Shown: in pieces, positions 26,260 to 35,325 of the stretch
Layout of the letters: every line of letters starts with the position of its first letter
How positions within the stretch are numbered: the first letter of the stretch is position 1
Origin: an uncultured Bacteroidales bacterium
GTDB taxonomy: Bacteria; Bacteroidota; Bacteroidia; Bacteroidales; Bacteroidaceae
Direction of reading: 5' to 3'
Assembly: GCA_945833885.1 (NCBI GenBank)
Contig: CAMAFY010000001.1
Span: 1-64,000, forward strand
Length of the DNA: 64,000 bases
Notes under the pieces: generated by a model
What the model was told of the DNA's origin: nothing
Databases searched by the model: none
The model's input: the letters and a program-made list of their open reading frames with translations, nothing else
Made by a program: the position numbers and the translations under genes

Positions 26260-26350
26260 TCCCCGGAAGTTTCTTGTTGATGTTTCCGGCCCTTTTGTCT
26301 CTTCTTCCGACCTCTTATGCGGCCTTCTCTGGAAGATGGGTTTTAAGGCA

Positions 26351-27370
26351 TCAGTTTGCAGCCATGAACTCATCGAGGAATCGTACGTCGTTCTCGGAGA
26401 ACAGACGGAGGTCTTTCACCTGATATTTCAGGTTTGTGATGCGTTCGATACCCATACCGAAGGCATATCCCTTGTAAATGTTCGGGTCGATGCCGTTCGA
26501 TTCGAGGACGTTGGGGTCAACCATTCCGCATCCGAGGATCTCCACCCATCCGGTATGCTTGCAGAAAGCACAGCCTTCGCCGCCGCAGATGTTGCAGGAA
26601 ATGTCCATTTCTGCCGAAGGTTCGGTGAAGGGGAAGTAGGAAGGACGGAGGCGGATTTGGGTGTCTGCGCCAAACATCTCGCGGGCGAAGGTGAGAAGTA
26701 CCTGCTTCAGGTCGGTGAAACTCACATCGCGGTCGATGTAAAGTCCTTCTACCTGATGGAAAAAGCAGTGTGCGCGGGCGCTGATTGCCTCATTTCGGTA
26801 CACGCGGCCCGGACAAATGACGCGGATTGGCGGCTGATTCTTTTCCATTACGCGGCTCTGTACCGAACTTGTGTGGGTACGGAGGAGGACATCTGGGTGA
26901 CTTTCGATGAAGAAAGTGTCCTGCATGTCGCGTGCAGGATGGTCATCGGCGAAGTTCATAGAGCCGAATACATGCCAATCATCCTCAACTTCCGGTCCGT
27001 CTGCCAAAGTAAATCCCATACGGGAGAAGATGTCTACAATCTCTTGTTTGACGATTGAGAGCGGATGTCTTGTTCCCAGACGTACGGGATACGGTGTTCG
27101 GGTGAGGTCAAGACCGGAATGGTCGTCTTCAGTTGTGGACAATTCCGCCTTCAACGCGTTGAAACGTTCGGTAAGAGCGTCCTTCGCTTTGTTGATAAGC
27201 ATGCCCACTTCGCGCTTTTGTTCGGCAGGAACGTTGCGGAAGTCCGCCATGAGTTGACTGACAAGACCCTTCTTGGAGAGATATTTCAGGCGAAGACTTT
27301 CAAGTTCTTCCGCTGAATGTGCCTGAAGACTTTCGGCTTCAGCCATCAGATTTTTGATTTTTTCTATCAT
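26351..27370 (-). CDS. pheS: phenylalanine-tRNA ligase alpha subunit
   Basis: Predicted 339 residues, the normal length of bacterial PheS. It forms the catalytic half of the (alpha-beta)2 enzyme that charges tRNA-Phe. The N-terminal coiled arm (MIEKIKNLMAEAESLQAHS) is followed by the class II core: motif 1 around HPLSIVKQEIVDIFSRMGF, motif 2 around GRVYRNEAISARAHCFFHQVEG, and motif 3 near GYAFGMGIERITNLKYQVKDLR. The beta-subunit gene pheT is not in the window. It lies downstream of lepA, with a 21-bp tandem repeat in between. Confidence 0.97.
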   Translation of the reverse strand: MIEKIKNLMAEAESLQAHSAEELESLRLKYLSKKGLVSQLMADFRNVPAEQKREVGMLINKAKDALTERFNALKAELSTTEDDHSGLDLTRTPYPVRLGTRHPLSIVKQEIVDIFSRMGFTLADGPEVEDDWHVFGSMNFADDHPARDMQDTFFIESHPDVLLRTHTSSVQSRVMEKNQPPIRVICPGRVYRNEAISARAHCFFHQVEGLYIDRDVSFTDLKQVLLTFAREMFGADTQIRLRPSYFPFTEPSAEMDISCNICGGEGCAFCKHTGWVEILGCGMVDPNVLESNGIDPNIYKGYAFGMGIERITNLKYQVKDLRLFSENDVRFLDEFMAAN

Positions 27371-27490
27371 ATTTCAGAGGATATCCTTATGATGGAGTAC
27401 GCTATGTTTGTTTTGTTGTTTTGGGGATGTTTTCCCTGCTTGCCGCACAAAATATGTTTTTATTGGGAATAATATATATGTGTGTTATGA

Positions 27491-27574
27491 GGAAGTGACA
27501 TCGTATTATAAGGAAACGACGTCGCATTGTTAGGAAGTGGCGTCGCATTATTACGAAGCGATGTCGCATTGTCA
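27491..27574 (+). repeat. 21-bp tandem array, exactly 4 units
   Basis: Units at 27491-27511, 27512-27532, 27533-27553 and 27554-27574 share GAA..GA.(A/G)TCG(C/T)ATT.T.A. The sequence is unrelated to the CATC-S-G family although the period is almost the same. It occupies the centre of the 301-bp gap between pheS and lepA, which holds nothing else recognisable. Confidence 0.95.
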
Positions 27575-27671
27575 CGGCAACCTGAGGGCATTGTGGTGCG
27601 GTCCTTTTTCCGGAATGTTGGGGGAAAGTGGTTGGAGTGCGGCGTTTGTTGCCGGGTTGCGCTGTGAAAGA

Positions 27672-29477
27672 TCAGTCTAACTTCAGCACAGCGAGGAAGG
27701 CTTTCTGAGGAACCTGTACGTTTCCTATCTCCTTCATTCTCTTTTTTCCGCGTTTTTGTTTTTCGAGCAACTTACGTTTACGTGAGATATCGCCGCCGTA
27801 GCATTTCGCCGTAACGTCCTTTCTGACCTGTTTTACGGTCTCGCGGGCGATAATCTTTGCACCGATGGCCGCCTGGATGGCGATGTCGAACTGCTGACGC
27901 GGCAGAAGTTCCTTGAGTTTCTCGCACATTCTGCGTCCGAAAGTCACAGAATTGTCGACATGCGTCAAGGTTGACAGGGCGTCTACTGGCTCTCCGTTGA
28001 GGAGAATGTCGAGTTTTACGAGTTTTGAGGCGCGAAATCCGATGGAATGATAGTCGAATGAGGCGTAACCTTTGGAGATACTTTTCAGTTTGTCGTAGAA
28101 ATCGATGACAATCTCCGCCAAAGGCATGTCGTAATGCAGTTCCACCCGGTTGCCGCTTACGTATTCTTGCTTCACCAATTCTCCGCGTTTTCCCAGACAG
28201 AGGGTCATGATATTACCGATGAAGTCGGTACGTGTGATGATGCTTGCACGGATGTACGGCTCTTCGATATGGTCAATCTCCATGGCATCAGGCATACCTG
28301 CCGGGTTATGAACCTCGATGAGTTGCTGGTGTTTGTCGTAGATGTTGTAACTAACGTTCGGCACCGTGGTGATGACATTCATGTTGAATTCGCGGTCAAG
28401 ACGCTCCTGTACAATCTCCATGTGCAGGAGTCCGAGGAAACCACAGCGGAATCCGAAGCCGAGGGCAACGGAGGATTCGGGGCTAAAGGTCAGCGACGCG
28501 TCATTAAGTTGCAGTTTTTCGAGTGACGTTCTCAGCATCTCGAAGTCCTCAGCCTCAATGGGATAGACACCGGCGAACACCATTGGTTTCACCTCTTCAA
28601 AGCCATCTATGGCCTCGGAACACGGATTTTCGACGGTCGTAATGGTGTCTCCCACCTTCACTTCCGTGGCGGTTTTGATGCCGCTGACAATGTATCCTAC
28701 GTCGCCGCATCCCAATGTTTTCTTCGGACAGAGTTCCATTTTGAGTACGCCAATCTCGTCGGCGTTGTATTGTTTCTCCGTATTGACGAAGAAGACATTC
28801 TGACCGCTGCGTATGCTTCCGTTGACAATCTTGAAGTAAGCGATGATGCCTCGGTAACTGTTGAACACGGAATCGAAGATCAAAGCCTGGAGCGGAGCGT
28901 CGGGATCTCCCGTAGGAGCGGGTATACGTTCCACAACCGCGCGTAGGATATCGTCGATTCCCTGACCCGTTTTTCCGGATGCCCGGATGATTTCAGAGCG
29001 GTCGCAGCCAAGAAGTTCCACGATTTCGTCCTCAACCTCCTCAGGCATGGAGTTCGGCATGTCGCACTTGTTGATGACAGGAATGATTTCCAGGTCGTGC
29101 TCTATCGCCATATAGAGGTTGGAAATGGTCTGTGCCTGTACGCCTTGTGTGGAATCCACCACCAGCAGACACCCTTCGCAGGCAGCGATAGAGCGCGAGA
29201 CTTCGTAGGCAAAGTCCACGTGTCCCGGTGTATCTATGAGGTTCAGCACGTAAGGTGTCTTACTTTTCAGTTCCTCATTGCCGCCATCGTAGTGGTAATC
29301 CATCTGTATGGCGTGGCTTTTTATGGTGATGCCACGTTCCTTTTCCAGGTCCATGTCATCCAACATCTGGCCCTCTGTTATCTGGATTGTGTTGGTTCGT
29401 TCGAGCAAACGGTCAGCAATGGTGCTCTTACCATGGTCAATATGGGCGATGATGCAGAAATTGCGGATATGTTTCAT
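27672..29477 (-). CDS. lepA: elongation factor 4 (LepA), translation GTPase
   Basis: Predicted 601 residues. This ribosome-associated GTPase acts on stalled or mistranslocated ribosomes. The G domain shows AHIDHGKST (G1, residues ~10-18), DTPGHVDF (G3) and NKCDMP (G4). The C-terminal LepA-specific domain ends in the characteristic [20 protein letters not shown] and [15 protein letters not shown]-like tail. I place the start at MKHIRNFC, the usual N-terminus; an ATG two codons earlier (29483) is equally possible. It follows queE by about 60 bp and may be co-transcribed with it. Confidence 0.97.
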   Translation of the reverse strand: MKHIRNFCIIAHIDHGKSTIADRLLERTNTIQITEGQMLDDMDLEKERGITIKSHAIQMDYHYDGGNEELKSKTPYVLNLIDTPGHVDFAYEVSRSIAACEGCLLVVDSTQGVQAQTISNLYMAIEHDLEIIPVINKCDMPNSMPEEVEDEIVELLGCDRSEIIRASGKTGQGIDDILRAVVERIPAPTGDPDAPLQALIFDSVFNSYRGIIAYFKIVNGSIRSGQNVFFVNTEKQYNADEIGVLKMELCPKKTLGCGDVGYIVSGIKTATEVKVGDTITTVENPCSEAIDGFEEVKPMVFAGVYPIEAEDFEMLRTSLEKLQLNDASLTFSPESSVALGFGFRCGFLGLLHMEIVQERLDREFNMNVITTVPNVSYNIYDKHQQLIEVHNPAGMPDAMEIDHIEEPYIRASIITRTDFIGNIMTLCLGKRGELVKQEYVSGNRVELHYDMPLAEIVIDFYDKLKSISKGYASFDYHSIGFRASKLVKLDILLNGEPVDALSTLTHVDNSVTFGRRMCEKLKELLPRQQFDIAIQAAIGAKIIARETVKQVRKDVTAKCYGGDISRKRKLLEKQKRGKKRMKEIGNVQVPQKAFLAVLKLD

Positions 29478-29541
29478 GGGCATTCGTGTGTTATGGGTGG
29501 GTTCTCAATGGGGCCGTTATCCGGTGTTCTTCATTCCCACC

Positions 29542-30120
29542 TTATGGAATGTCGAGGAATTTATGGGTTTGCAGTGACAGTCTCCACTGCGGATTTTGTT
29601 TGATATATTCGATGGTTTCGCGTATGATTTCCCTGTTTTTGGCCTCGTCCCCCACATCGCAGGGTTGGAGAAAGCGGTGTTTGATGTCGAACTGCCGGTA
29701 TTCGTCGGGCATTTTTCGGCCATCGTAGACGACTTTCAGTTCGTCGTAGCGTTGCATTACTGGGATGGCGTGTTCCGTAAAGGCGTCTTTTGGGGAGAGT
29801 GTTACCCAGTCAACGTTGTCGGGAAGCCGGTGCGTGCCGTTTGTTTCCACGTTCACTTTCCGTCCCTTCCTGTGCAGGGCGTCTACCAAAGTTTCGGTGA
29901 GGAAGAGCGAAGGTTCGCCGCCTGTGATTACGATGGTCCGTGTGGGGAATGCGCAAATGCGGTCTACAATCTCGCTTTCCGTCATCTCTTCACCGCTTTC
30001 ATGGCGTGTGTCGCAGAAAGGACACCGAAGATTGCATCCGCTAAGGCGGAGAAATACGGCAGGAGTGCCGGTGTGGAAGCCCTCACCTTGGAGCGAGTAG
30101 AAAATTTCGTTGACCTTCAT
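29542..30120 (-). CDS. queE: 7-carboxy-7-deazaguanine synthase
   Basis: A predicted 192-residue radical SAM enzyme converting 6-carboxytetrahydropterin to 7-carboxy-7-deazaguanine in queuosine precursor synthesis. The N-terminus MKVNEIFYSLQGEGFHTG is the usual QueE substrate segment. The cluster motif CNLRCPFC (C29, C33, C36) is CX3CX2C, and the SAM-binding TGGEPSLF follows. It is a short form, as is common in this phylum. queD lies 315 bp upstream on the same strand, making two consecutive pathway steps adjacent; queC is not in the window. Confidence 0.95.
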   Translation of the reverse strand: MKVNEIFYSLQGEGFHTGTPAVFLRLSGCNLRCPFCDTRHESGEEMTESEIVDRICAFPTRTIVITGGEPSLFLTETLVDALHRKGRKVNVETNGTHRLPDNVDWVTLSPKDAFTEHAIPVMQRYDELKVVYDGRKMPDEYRQFDIKHRFLQPCDVGDEAKNREIIRETIEYIKQNPQWRLSLQTHKFLDIP

Positions 30121-30258
30121 AGGGGCGTTTTTTTGAACTTCGGTATGTTACTCAGGGTGTTTCCTGTGACGGATTTCCGTGGTTTTGGTAGGAGATGCTG
30201 CAAGATTACCCGTCGGCCATGGTATTATGATTTTCCTTATACGGCGTTTCTATAATGC

Positions 30259-30410
30259 GCTTTCAGAACATTCATAAACGTTTCCAGGAGAAATTATAAA
30301 ATGCCTTCAGGACAAATATAAAGCATTACCAGGACATTTATAAAATGCCTTCAGGACAATCGTAAACGCTTTCAGGACAATTTATATGCGCTTTTGGGGC
30401 GTATATGCAG
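30259..30410 (+). repeat. 21-23-bp tandem array, about 7 units, TTCAGGACA type
   Basis: Units start at 30259, 30280, 30303, 30325, 30347, 30368 and 30390. Most carry (C/T)TTCAGGACAA followed by an A/T-rich TATAAA-like end. The sequence differs from the CATC-S-G family while the register is the same. The array fills most of the 315-bp gap between queD and queE. Confidence 0.9.
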
Positions 30411-30435
30411 TCATTCTTGCGTGGTTCGGGATGCG

Positions 30436-30789
30436 TTAGAACGAGAGATGTTCGAAGCCGGGCCGTACATAAGCAGCGATGTTGCCCTCCGATTCCTGGA
30501 AAACCACCTTGTAAGCCTGTGGAATTTGCTCGCAAATCCATCGCGCCATGTTCTCTGCTGTGGTGTTGAAGTCAAAGAGTTCGTTGAGATTTCTATGGTC
30601 AAGTCGCTCCGTGACAAGTTCTTTCAGATGCGTAAAGTCGACTACCATACCGTTTCTGTCCAGTGTTTCGGTGCAACAGTATATGGTGATGATGCCGTTA
30701 TGCCCGTGCAAACGTTGGCACTTGCTCTCATAATCGAGGTTCAATTGATGGGCATAAGATATTTCGATGCGTTTCGATACGAAGTACAT
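30436..30789 (-). CDS. queD: 6-carboxytetrahydropterin synthase
   Basis: A predicted 117-residue enzyme of the PTPS fold that makes 6-carboxy-5,6,7,8-tetrahydropterin from dihydroneopterin triphosphate, the step before QueE. The zinc ligands are recognisable: H14 in SYAHQL and H28/H30 in CQRLHGHNG, with C24 as the catalytic cysteine (CxxxHGH). VVDFTHLKELV and DHRNLNELFDF are the conserved middle motifs. Length is typical. It is followed by queE on the same strand. Confidence 0.95.
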   Translation of the reverse strand: MYFVSKRIEISYAHQLNLDYESKCQRLHGHNGIITIYCCTETLDRNGMVVDFTHLKELVTERLDHRNLNELFDFNTTAENMARWICEQIPQAYKVVFQESEGNIAAYVRPGFEHLSF

Positions 30790-30923
30790 AGTCAGAAAAT
30801 CTGTGGTGGAAGATTTGGATATTTCACGGCGTTGCCGGTTTGTTTGTTGCCGGCTCCGTGTCTCTTTTGTACGTGATGTCCGACAGAAATTGGGAACGAA
30901 TGCCGTGAAAGTGGGGATGTTGG

Positions 30924-31961
30924 TCAGACAAATCGAACCTCAGGATGGAGTTCTATGCCGAATTTGCGGTAGACATCTGCCTGAATGGTCGTTGCCAGCG
31001 TGACAATCTCCTGACCTGTTGCCCCTCCAAGATTGGTGAGTACGAGTGGTTGCCGGGGATTTACGCCTGCTTTCCCCAAGTTCTTCCCTTTCCAGCCACA
31101 CTGTTCTATGAGCCATGCTGCGGGAATTTTCACCCCTTCGGTCCCGTCGTTTGCCGGCGTCTGATAGTGTGGCATGTCAGGATAAGTTTCGAGAATCTTT
31201 GTGGCAAGTTCGGGCGTCACTACGGGATTCATGAAGAAAGAGCCTGCGTTTCCCGTCAGTTTTGGGTCGGGAAGTTTCTGTTGCCGGATGGCGATGACGG
31301 CTTTTCTGATGTCCTTTGCCGTTGCACGTGCCGGTTCTATCCCATCCTTGATGAGGTGACGTTCGATAGCGGCGTGCGAAAGTGTGGGTTTGAAGCGTCG
31401 TCTGAGGCGGAACCAAACATAGGTGACGAGGAAAATGTCCTTAAGTTCATCCTTGAAAATGCTCGAACGGTAGCCATATCGGCATTCATCGTGCAACAGA
31501 CTTCCCTCGTAAGGTGCGTCGTCGCTATCGGGATTCACGTAAATTCCCTCCACTTTGACGATGCAATCGGCGGCTTCAGCACCGTAGGCTCCGATGTTTT
31601 GTACGGCCGATGCCGCTACGGTGCCGGGTATAAGCGACAGATTTTCCAGTCCATACCATCCGCGTCCTGTGCAGTAGTCGACAAGATCGTCCCAAATTTC
31701 GCCGCCGCCAACGCGTATAAGTATGCTGTATTCCTGTTCTTCCGGATGGATTCCCGTGATGCTGTTGTGGACAACTATGCCGGGAAAGTGCTGATTCACA
31801 AAGAGAATGTTGCTGCCCTCGCCGATGGGAATCCATGGCAGTCCGGATGTTTTCAGGTGTTGGGCGGCTTCCAGGCATTCTTCTGTGCTGTGGTAGCAGA
31901 TGAGTTCTTGGCAATCCGCATCGATGCCGAACGTGTTATAGGGTCTAAGTGATTGGGACAT
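30924..31961 (-). CDS. murB: UDP-N-acetylenolpyruvoylglucosamine reductase
   Basis: Predicted 345 residues, a type I (E. coli-like) MurB. This FAD enzyme reduces the enolpyruvyl group to give UDP-N-acetylmuramic acid in peptidoglycan synthesis. FAD-binding segments include IPIGEGSNILF and the region TVAASAVQNIGAYGAEAAD, which carries the conserved N-I-G-A-Y-G. The type I insert YGYRSSIFK supplies the catalytic-side Tyr, and GNAGSFFMNPVV holds the active-site Ser. The closing PEVRFV is conserved. It heads queD on the minus strand. Confidence 0.96.
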   Translation of the reverse strand: MSQSLRPYNTFGIDADCQELICYHSTEECLEAAQHLKTSGLPWIPIGEGSNILFVNQHFPGIVVHNSITGIHPEEQEYSILIRVGGGEIWDDLVDYCTGRGWYGLENLSLIPGTVAASAVQNIGAYGAEAADCIVKVEGIYVNPDSDDAPYEGSLLHDECRYGYRSSIFKDELKDIFLVTYVWFRLRRRFKPTLSHAAIERHLIKDGIEPARATAKDIRKAVIAIRQQKLPDPKLTGNAGSFFMNPVVTPELATKILETYPDMPHYQTPANDGTEGVKIPAAWLIEQCGWKGKNLGKAGVNPRQPLVLTNLGGATGQEIVTLATTIQADVYRKFGIELHPEVRFV

Positions 31962-32138
31962 TTTCGCTTTGTTTGTGAATTCTTGGGTCAGTCGGGGCGG
32001 ATTCGGGGATGGCGATGGTCCGCGGTTTTTCTGTCGGTCTCCGCCGTGTTCCTTTGGAAATCCAGGTTCCTTTCATCGGAAATTCCGTAGAGTTTCACCG
32101 GCGTTGCCGTATGTTGTCCGTCAAATGCCGGTTGCAGG

Positions 32139-32987
32139 TCAGTTTTCCAGTCGTGTCAGCATCCATTCGCCTTCCTTGTTCTTGCGGAATTGCATGTTGC
32201 TTTCCATGCCGCTGCTGAGGGCCCGGATGGAGAGGATGCGGAATTTTGAGTTGCGGAATGCCTGTCCGTAAAGGATGTTTGTGATTCTTTGTTTGGGAAG
32301 TTTCGGGGCGAAATCCAGGAATTGGTCGGCGGAAATCACGCCATCGACCACTTCAAAGATGTCGTCGTCGTAGGTGCTGAAAGGCAGAGGGTCCGTGATA
32401 TGTGTCCGCTGGTACAGGCTGTCGGTGGCGAAACGTTGGTAGAAACTGTAGAATTCGCTGTTTTCGCTCTCTCCAAGGTCTTTCTCCTCAAGTGTCGTCA
32501 GCCGCCATTCTCCGTCGATGCGTTTGAACCGGTATGCCTTTGTACGGCGGGTTTCGATGTCGATTTCCTCCACTGTGACGGATTTCAGCGTGGTGTCTTT
32601 GGCCATTTCCTCCTCCTTGATGTTGTCGAAGATGAGGGTATAGACCTCGTCGGAACTGTACATCTTGTCGAAGGTCCATGCCTTTCGCTCGATGTGTTGC
32701 CGCTCATTGTCCACGATATGTGGGAGCGGGAAGTTGATGCGTTCCTTTTGAAAGTTGGGATTCTTCATGAAAGCGAAGGCGAAATCATCGAAGAGTTCAT
32801 CGGCTTTCTTTGGGGGGATAATCAGTTCCTCCTGTGGAATGCTGTCGGAAACGAGGGTGTCTTCAACGAGAATGGTGTCGGTCAAGACAGCCTCTTCGGG
32901 ACTTTCCGTCTTGCCCTTGCAAGAAATAATCATTGCACAGAGGGCAAGACAAAGGGCAAAAAAGGGAAAAATGCGGTTGTGGTTCAT
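32139..32987 (-). CDS. DUF4348-type lipoprotein, unknown function
   Basis: Predicted 282 residues. The lipoprotein signal ends in MIISC, followed by an acidic linker rich in Glu, Asp and Thr. The rest is a mixed alpha/beta domain of about 220 residues with paired motifs AYRFKRIDGEWRLTTLEE and MQFRKNKEGEWMLTRLEN, which look like two copies of the same strand-turn pattern. I believe it belongs to the Bacteroidales DUF4348 family; no function is known to me. It lies upstream of murB on the same strand with a 177-bp gap. Confidence 0.75.
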   Translation of the reverse strand: MNHNRIFPFFALCLALCAMIISCKGKTESPEEAVLTDTILVEDTLVSDSIPQEELIIPPKKADELFDDFAFAFMKNPNFQKERINFPLPHIVDNERQHIERKAWTFDKMYSSDEVYTLIFDNIKEEEMAKDTTLKSVTVEEIDIETRRTKAYRFKRIDGEWRLTTLEEKDLGESENSEFYSFYQRFATDSLYQRTHITDPLPFSTYDDDIFEVVDGVISADQFLDFAPKLPKQRITNILYGQAFRNSKFRILSIRALSSGMESNMQFRKNKEGEWMLTRLEN

Positions 32988-33033
32988 TTTTTTAAGCGGT
33001 AGGGAAGGGCAAATGTCCCCCGATTATTTCGTG

Positions 33034-33041
33034 CAAATATA
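33034..33041 (-). promoter_or_regulatory. candidate -7 box (TATATTTG) for the DUF4348 gene
   Basis: TATATTTG on the minus strand lies 47 bp upstream of the lipoprotein start, a natural promoter distance. The -33 TTG is not evident. Confidence 0.45.
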
Positions 33042-33484
33042 CGACAAAAGCGTAAGATTATGTATAAAAAGACGTTAAATTTTGTCTTTTTCCTCTACCT
33101 TTTTCTCCGCTTTTTATATTTTGGTTGTCGTTTTGCCCCGTGTATGTGCCTTATAAATGGCGTGATGGGCGCTGGGAATTCCAGTGTTGTCGTATGCAAA
33201 GTTCGTTCTGTTCGGGATGAAAGGTGGGCAAAACCGCCTCGCAGCCGCAGCCTTTTATTTTCGGTTTCTTCAGGTTCTCGGAATCCGTGTCTGGAAATCG
33301 TTTGAAAACAGGTAGTTGTCTTTATCGGGAGAATGTTGTTGCCGAGTGCTAAAACGGGGCTGTTTCTGGTTGTCCGCTTCCGTTTTTCATACTTAAATCA
33401 TCAGTTTATAGTACATATTATATCGTGTTGATTTTCAAATGTTTCAATATTGTAGTTACGTGCTTCAACAGTGTCCTTTGCAAA

Positions 33485-33572
33485 CCTCGGAACTTTCCTC
33501 CAAAAACATCCGTACTTTCCAGTGTGAAGTGCGGCATTTCCCGTCATAAAGTACGGCACTTTTCCATGAGGT
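33485..33572 (+). repeat. 22-bp tandem array, exactly 4 units
   Basis: Units 33485-33506, 33507-33528, 33529-33550 and 33551-33572, total 88 bp. They begin CCTCGG, CATCCG, GTGCGG and GTACGG, and all continue with a form of NACTTTCC. The array sits in a 770-bp gap between the DUF4348 gene and the DUF3078 terminator; I see nothing else there. Confidence 0.95.
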
Positions 33573-33761
33573 GTGTTGACCATTCTTCCGTGATGTCCGA
33601 CGTGGCTTTGTGAGTCTTTTGTCCTTTACTTCCGAATTGCCGGTATCCGTTACAATGATGGTCCGTGAATGCGCTGTAAAGTCCAATGTCTTGCCATAGG
33701 ATTCCGTGTCGGGAATCTGCTTTTGTGCCGTAAAGGACCGGCGTAAGGGTGGTGCGGGGAC

Positions 33762-33792
33762 AAAAAAATCCCCCTGCGGTGGAGCAGAGGGA
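33762..33792 (-). terminator. rho-independent terminator of the DUF3078 gene
   Basis: On the minus strand TCCCTCTGC pairs with GCAGGGGGA around TCCACC and is followed by TTTTTTT. It lies 10 bp past the stop codon at 33802. Confidence 0.9.
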
Positions 33793-33801
33793 ATGGATGA
33801 A

Positions 33802-35193
33802 TCAGAAACTGCAATCGAAGCCTATCGACAGATATTCGTTGAATTGGAAGTAAGTGTCATTGTCTTCGGTCTTCTTGACGCTGTTGTCGAAGCGGGGATA
33901 GAGGAAGATTTTTGTGCTCAAATACTTGTTCACTCTAAGGTTTATTGTGTTCTCCCACTCCATTTTCAGGTTCTTGTAGTCGTAGAAAATGTAGTATCTT
34001 GACCCCCAACTTATTGAATTCGTGAACTTCACTGTTGAGGTTACCGTGGCGGTAGAACCGAAAGTAGACTTGGAATGTTTGCCGTTTTCGATGCCGAACC
34101 GCCCCACAATGGCCGACCGGTCGCAGTATTTCACGCCGATGGCTATAGGAGAAATCGTAGCGTCGAAACTGGAAAGTTTCTTCTTACTTACGTGATAAGT
34201 CATACCAAGAGATATGACAGATTCGAAGGGAGACATGAAGTCTGAGGTGACAACATCCGAGTTTGCGTTAAACGTTTTGTAGAACTGTGTCCACGATTGT
34301 ACCATCAAAGTGTAGTTCCAGTTCCGGATGGCTTTAAGGCTAAACTTGTTGGTCAGACGCAAAAGGTCGTTGTTTGTCTTGAATTTATGGTAGGTATCAG
34401 ACTTGGTGGTCTGAAATCCCAGACGCGTTTCCAGGCAGTTGTAGACGGAAAACTTCTGCTTGTTGTCGTAATTTGCCTCGATTTTGAACTCTCCGAGCAT
34501 AGAAAGGTAGTCGTCACCTCCCTTGTACCAGTTGTCGGAGAAGTAGTATTGCATGAATTTTAGGGAGAAATTCCCTTTGACAGTCCAGAAGTTCGGTCGC
34601 CTGACGGTGATTTTGAAGTCTCCAGGCATGAATGTTTCCTGCACGTTGTTCCCCTTTTTCGCCACATCGTCGGGCGTTTCCTTGCCGTCGGTGCTGTGCA
34701 GTTTCTTTTCGTCTTTGTCCTTCGGGTCGGGTTCCGCGGGTGTTTGCCGCATGATGGGCGTCGTCAGGTCAAACCTTACGCTGGTGGGATGCTTGGCATA
34801 ACTGTAAAGCATCGCTTTTTGTATGGCATTTGTAGCACGCGGGGCAAGGGAAAAGGCATGCGGGTCGGGGGAGAATGGCTCGGAAGGCAGGGATGCCAGA
34901 CCGGCATAGAGGGGCGTGCTGTAAAGCGTGGCGCTGGAAAAGAGGGGGAAATAGTAGGGGTTGGTAAGCGTTTTCTCCACTCCCGTAAGGCGATGTTGGC
35001 GCTTGAGCATGATGATGCTGTCGAGCGATGTGGCATATCGCGCGGCAGTCATGGTGATGGTGTCGGCAAGCGTGCCCGCTTGTTTCTGATGAGGAGTCCA
35101 TGGTCCACCGGTTGTGCGTTGCCCTGCTGCCGGCAATGCCACCGGCAAGGTCAACGCTATCGTGATGAGAAAGAGGAGAATTCGTGGAAACAT
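33802..35193 (-). CDS. DUF3078 outer-membrane beta-barrel-like protein
   Basis: Predicted 463 residues with a signal peptide (MFPRILLFLITIALTLPVALPA). The second half alternates short amphipathic strands ending in aromatic residues (NFWTVKGNFSLKFMQYYF, FNEYLSIGFDCSF at the C-terminus), the pattern of an outer-membrane barrel with a terminal Phe. The family is annotated DUF3078 in Bacteroidota; function is unknown. A stretch of charged residues (EPDPKDKDEKKLHS) separates the halves. The start is set at the signal peptide; an in-frame ATG 32 codons upstream is less likely. mltG lies upstream on the same strand, 132 bp away. Confidence 0.8.
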   Translation of the reverse strand: MFPRILLFLITIALTLPVALPAAGQRTTGGPWTPHQKQAGTLADTITMTAARYATSLDSIIMLKRQHRLTGVEKTLTNPYYFPLFSSATLYSTPLYAGLASLPSEPFSPDPHAFSLAPRATNAIQKAMLYSYAKHPTSVRFDLTTPIMRQTPAEPDPKDKDEKKLHSTDGKETPDDVAKKGNNVQETFMPGDFKITVRRPNFWTVKGNFSLKFMQYYFSDNWYKGGDDYLSMLGEFKIEANYDNKQKFSVYNCLETRLGFQTTKSDTYHKFKTNNDLLRLTNKFSLKAIRNWNYTLMVQSWTQFYKTFNANSDVVTSDFMSPFESVISLGMTYHVSKKKLSSFDATISPIAIGVKYCDRSAIVGRFGIENGKHSKSTFGSTATVTSTVKFTNSISWGSRYYIFYDYKNLKMEWENTINLRVNKYLSTKIFLYPRFDNSVKKTEDNDTYFQFNEYLSIGFDCSF

Positions 35194-35325
35194 ACAGGAA
35201 AGATTGGAGAAAAAGATAGGTTCCGGAAAAGGCCTTCCTTTGGTGTTCGGAATGATCTTTTCGGATAATGTAGGGTGAAGGGTCGGCAATATGGGTTGCC
35301 GTGTGTCGGGTTATGTATGGAAGAA

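Larger units (their letters stand above)
25799..26350. other. 552-bp gap with three hairpins and no supported gene
   Basis: Between the OmpA-like terminator and the pheS stop there are: a perfect small palindrome GGGTAAAA-CTC-TTTTACCC at 25871-25889; a minus-strand terminator at 25903-25938; and an inverted repeat AAAGGGATGG (26112-26121) with CCATCCCTTT (26145-26154). A 22-bp array follows at 26172-26259. A 98-codon minus-strand reading frame (25808-26104) crosses the terminator and looks non-coding. A small RNA or a long pheS 3' end is possible. Confidence 0.55.

Noticed and set aside
30790-30923. preQ1 riboswitch before queD
   Set aside because: The short region upstream of queD shows no small hairpin plus A-rich tail of the known preQ1 classes.
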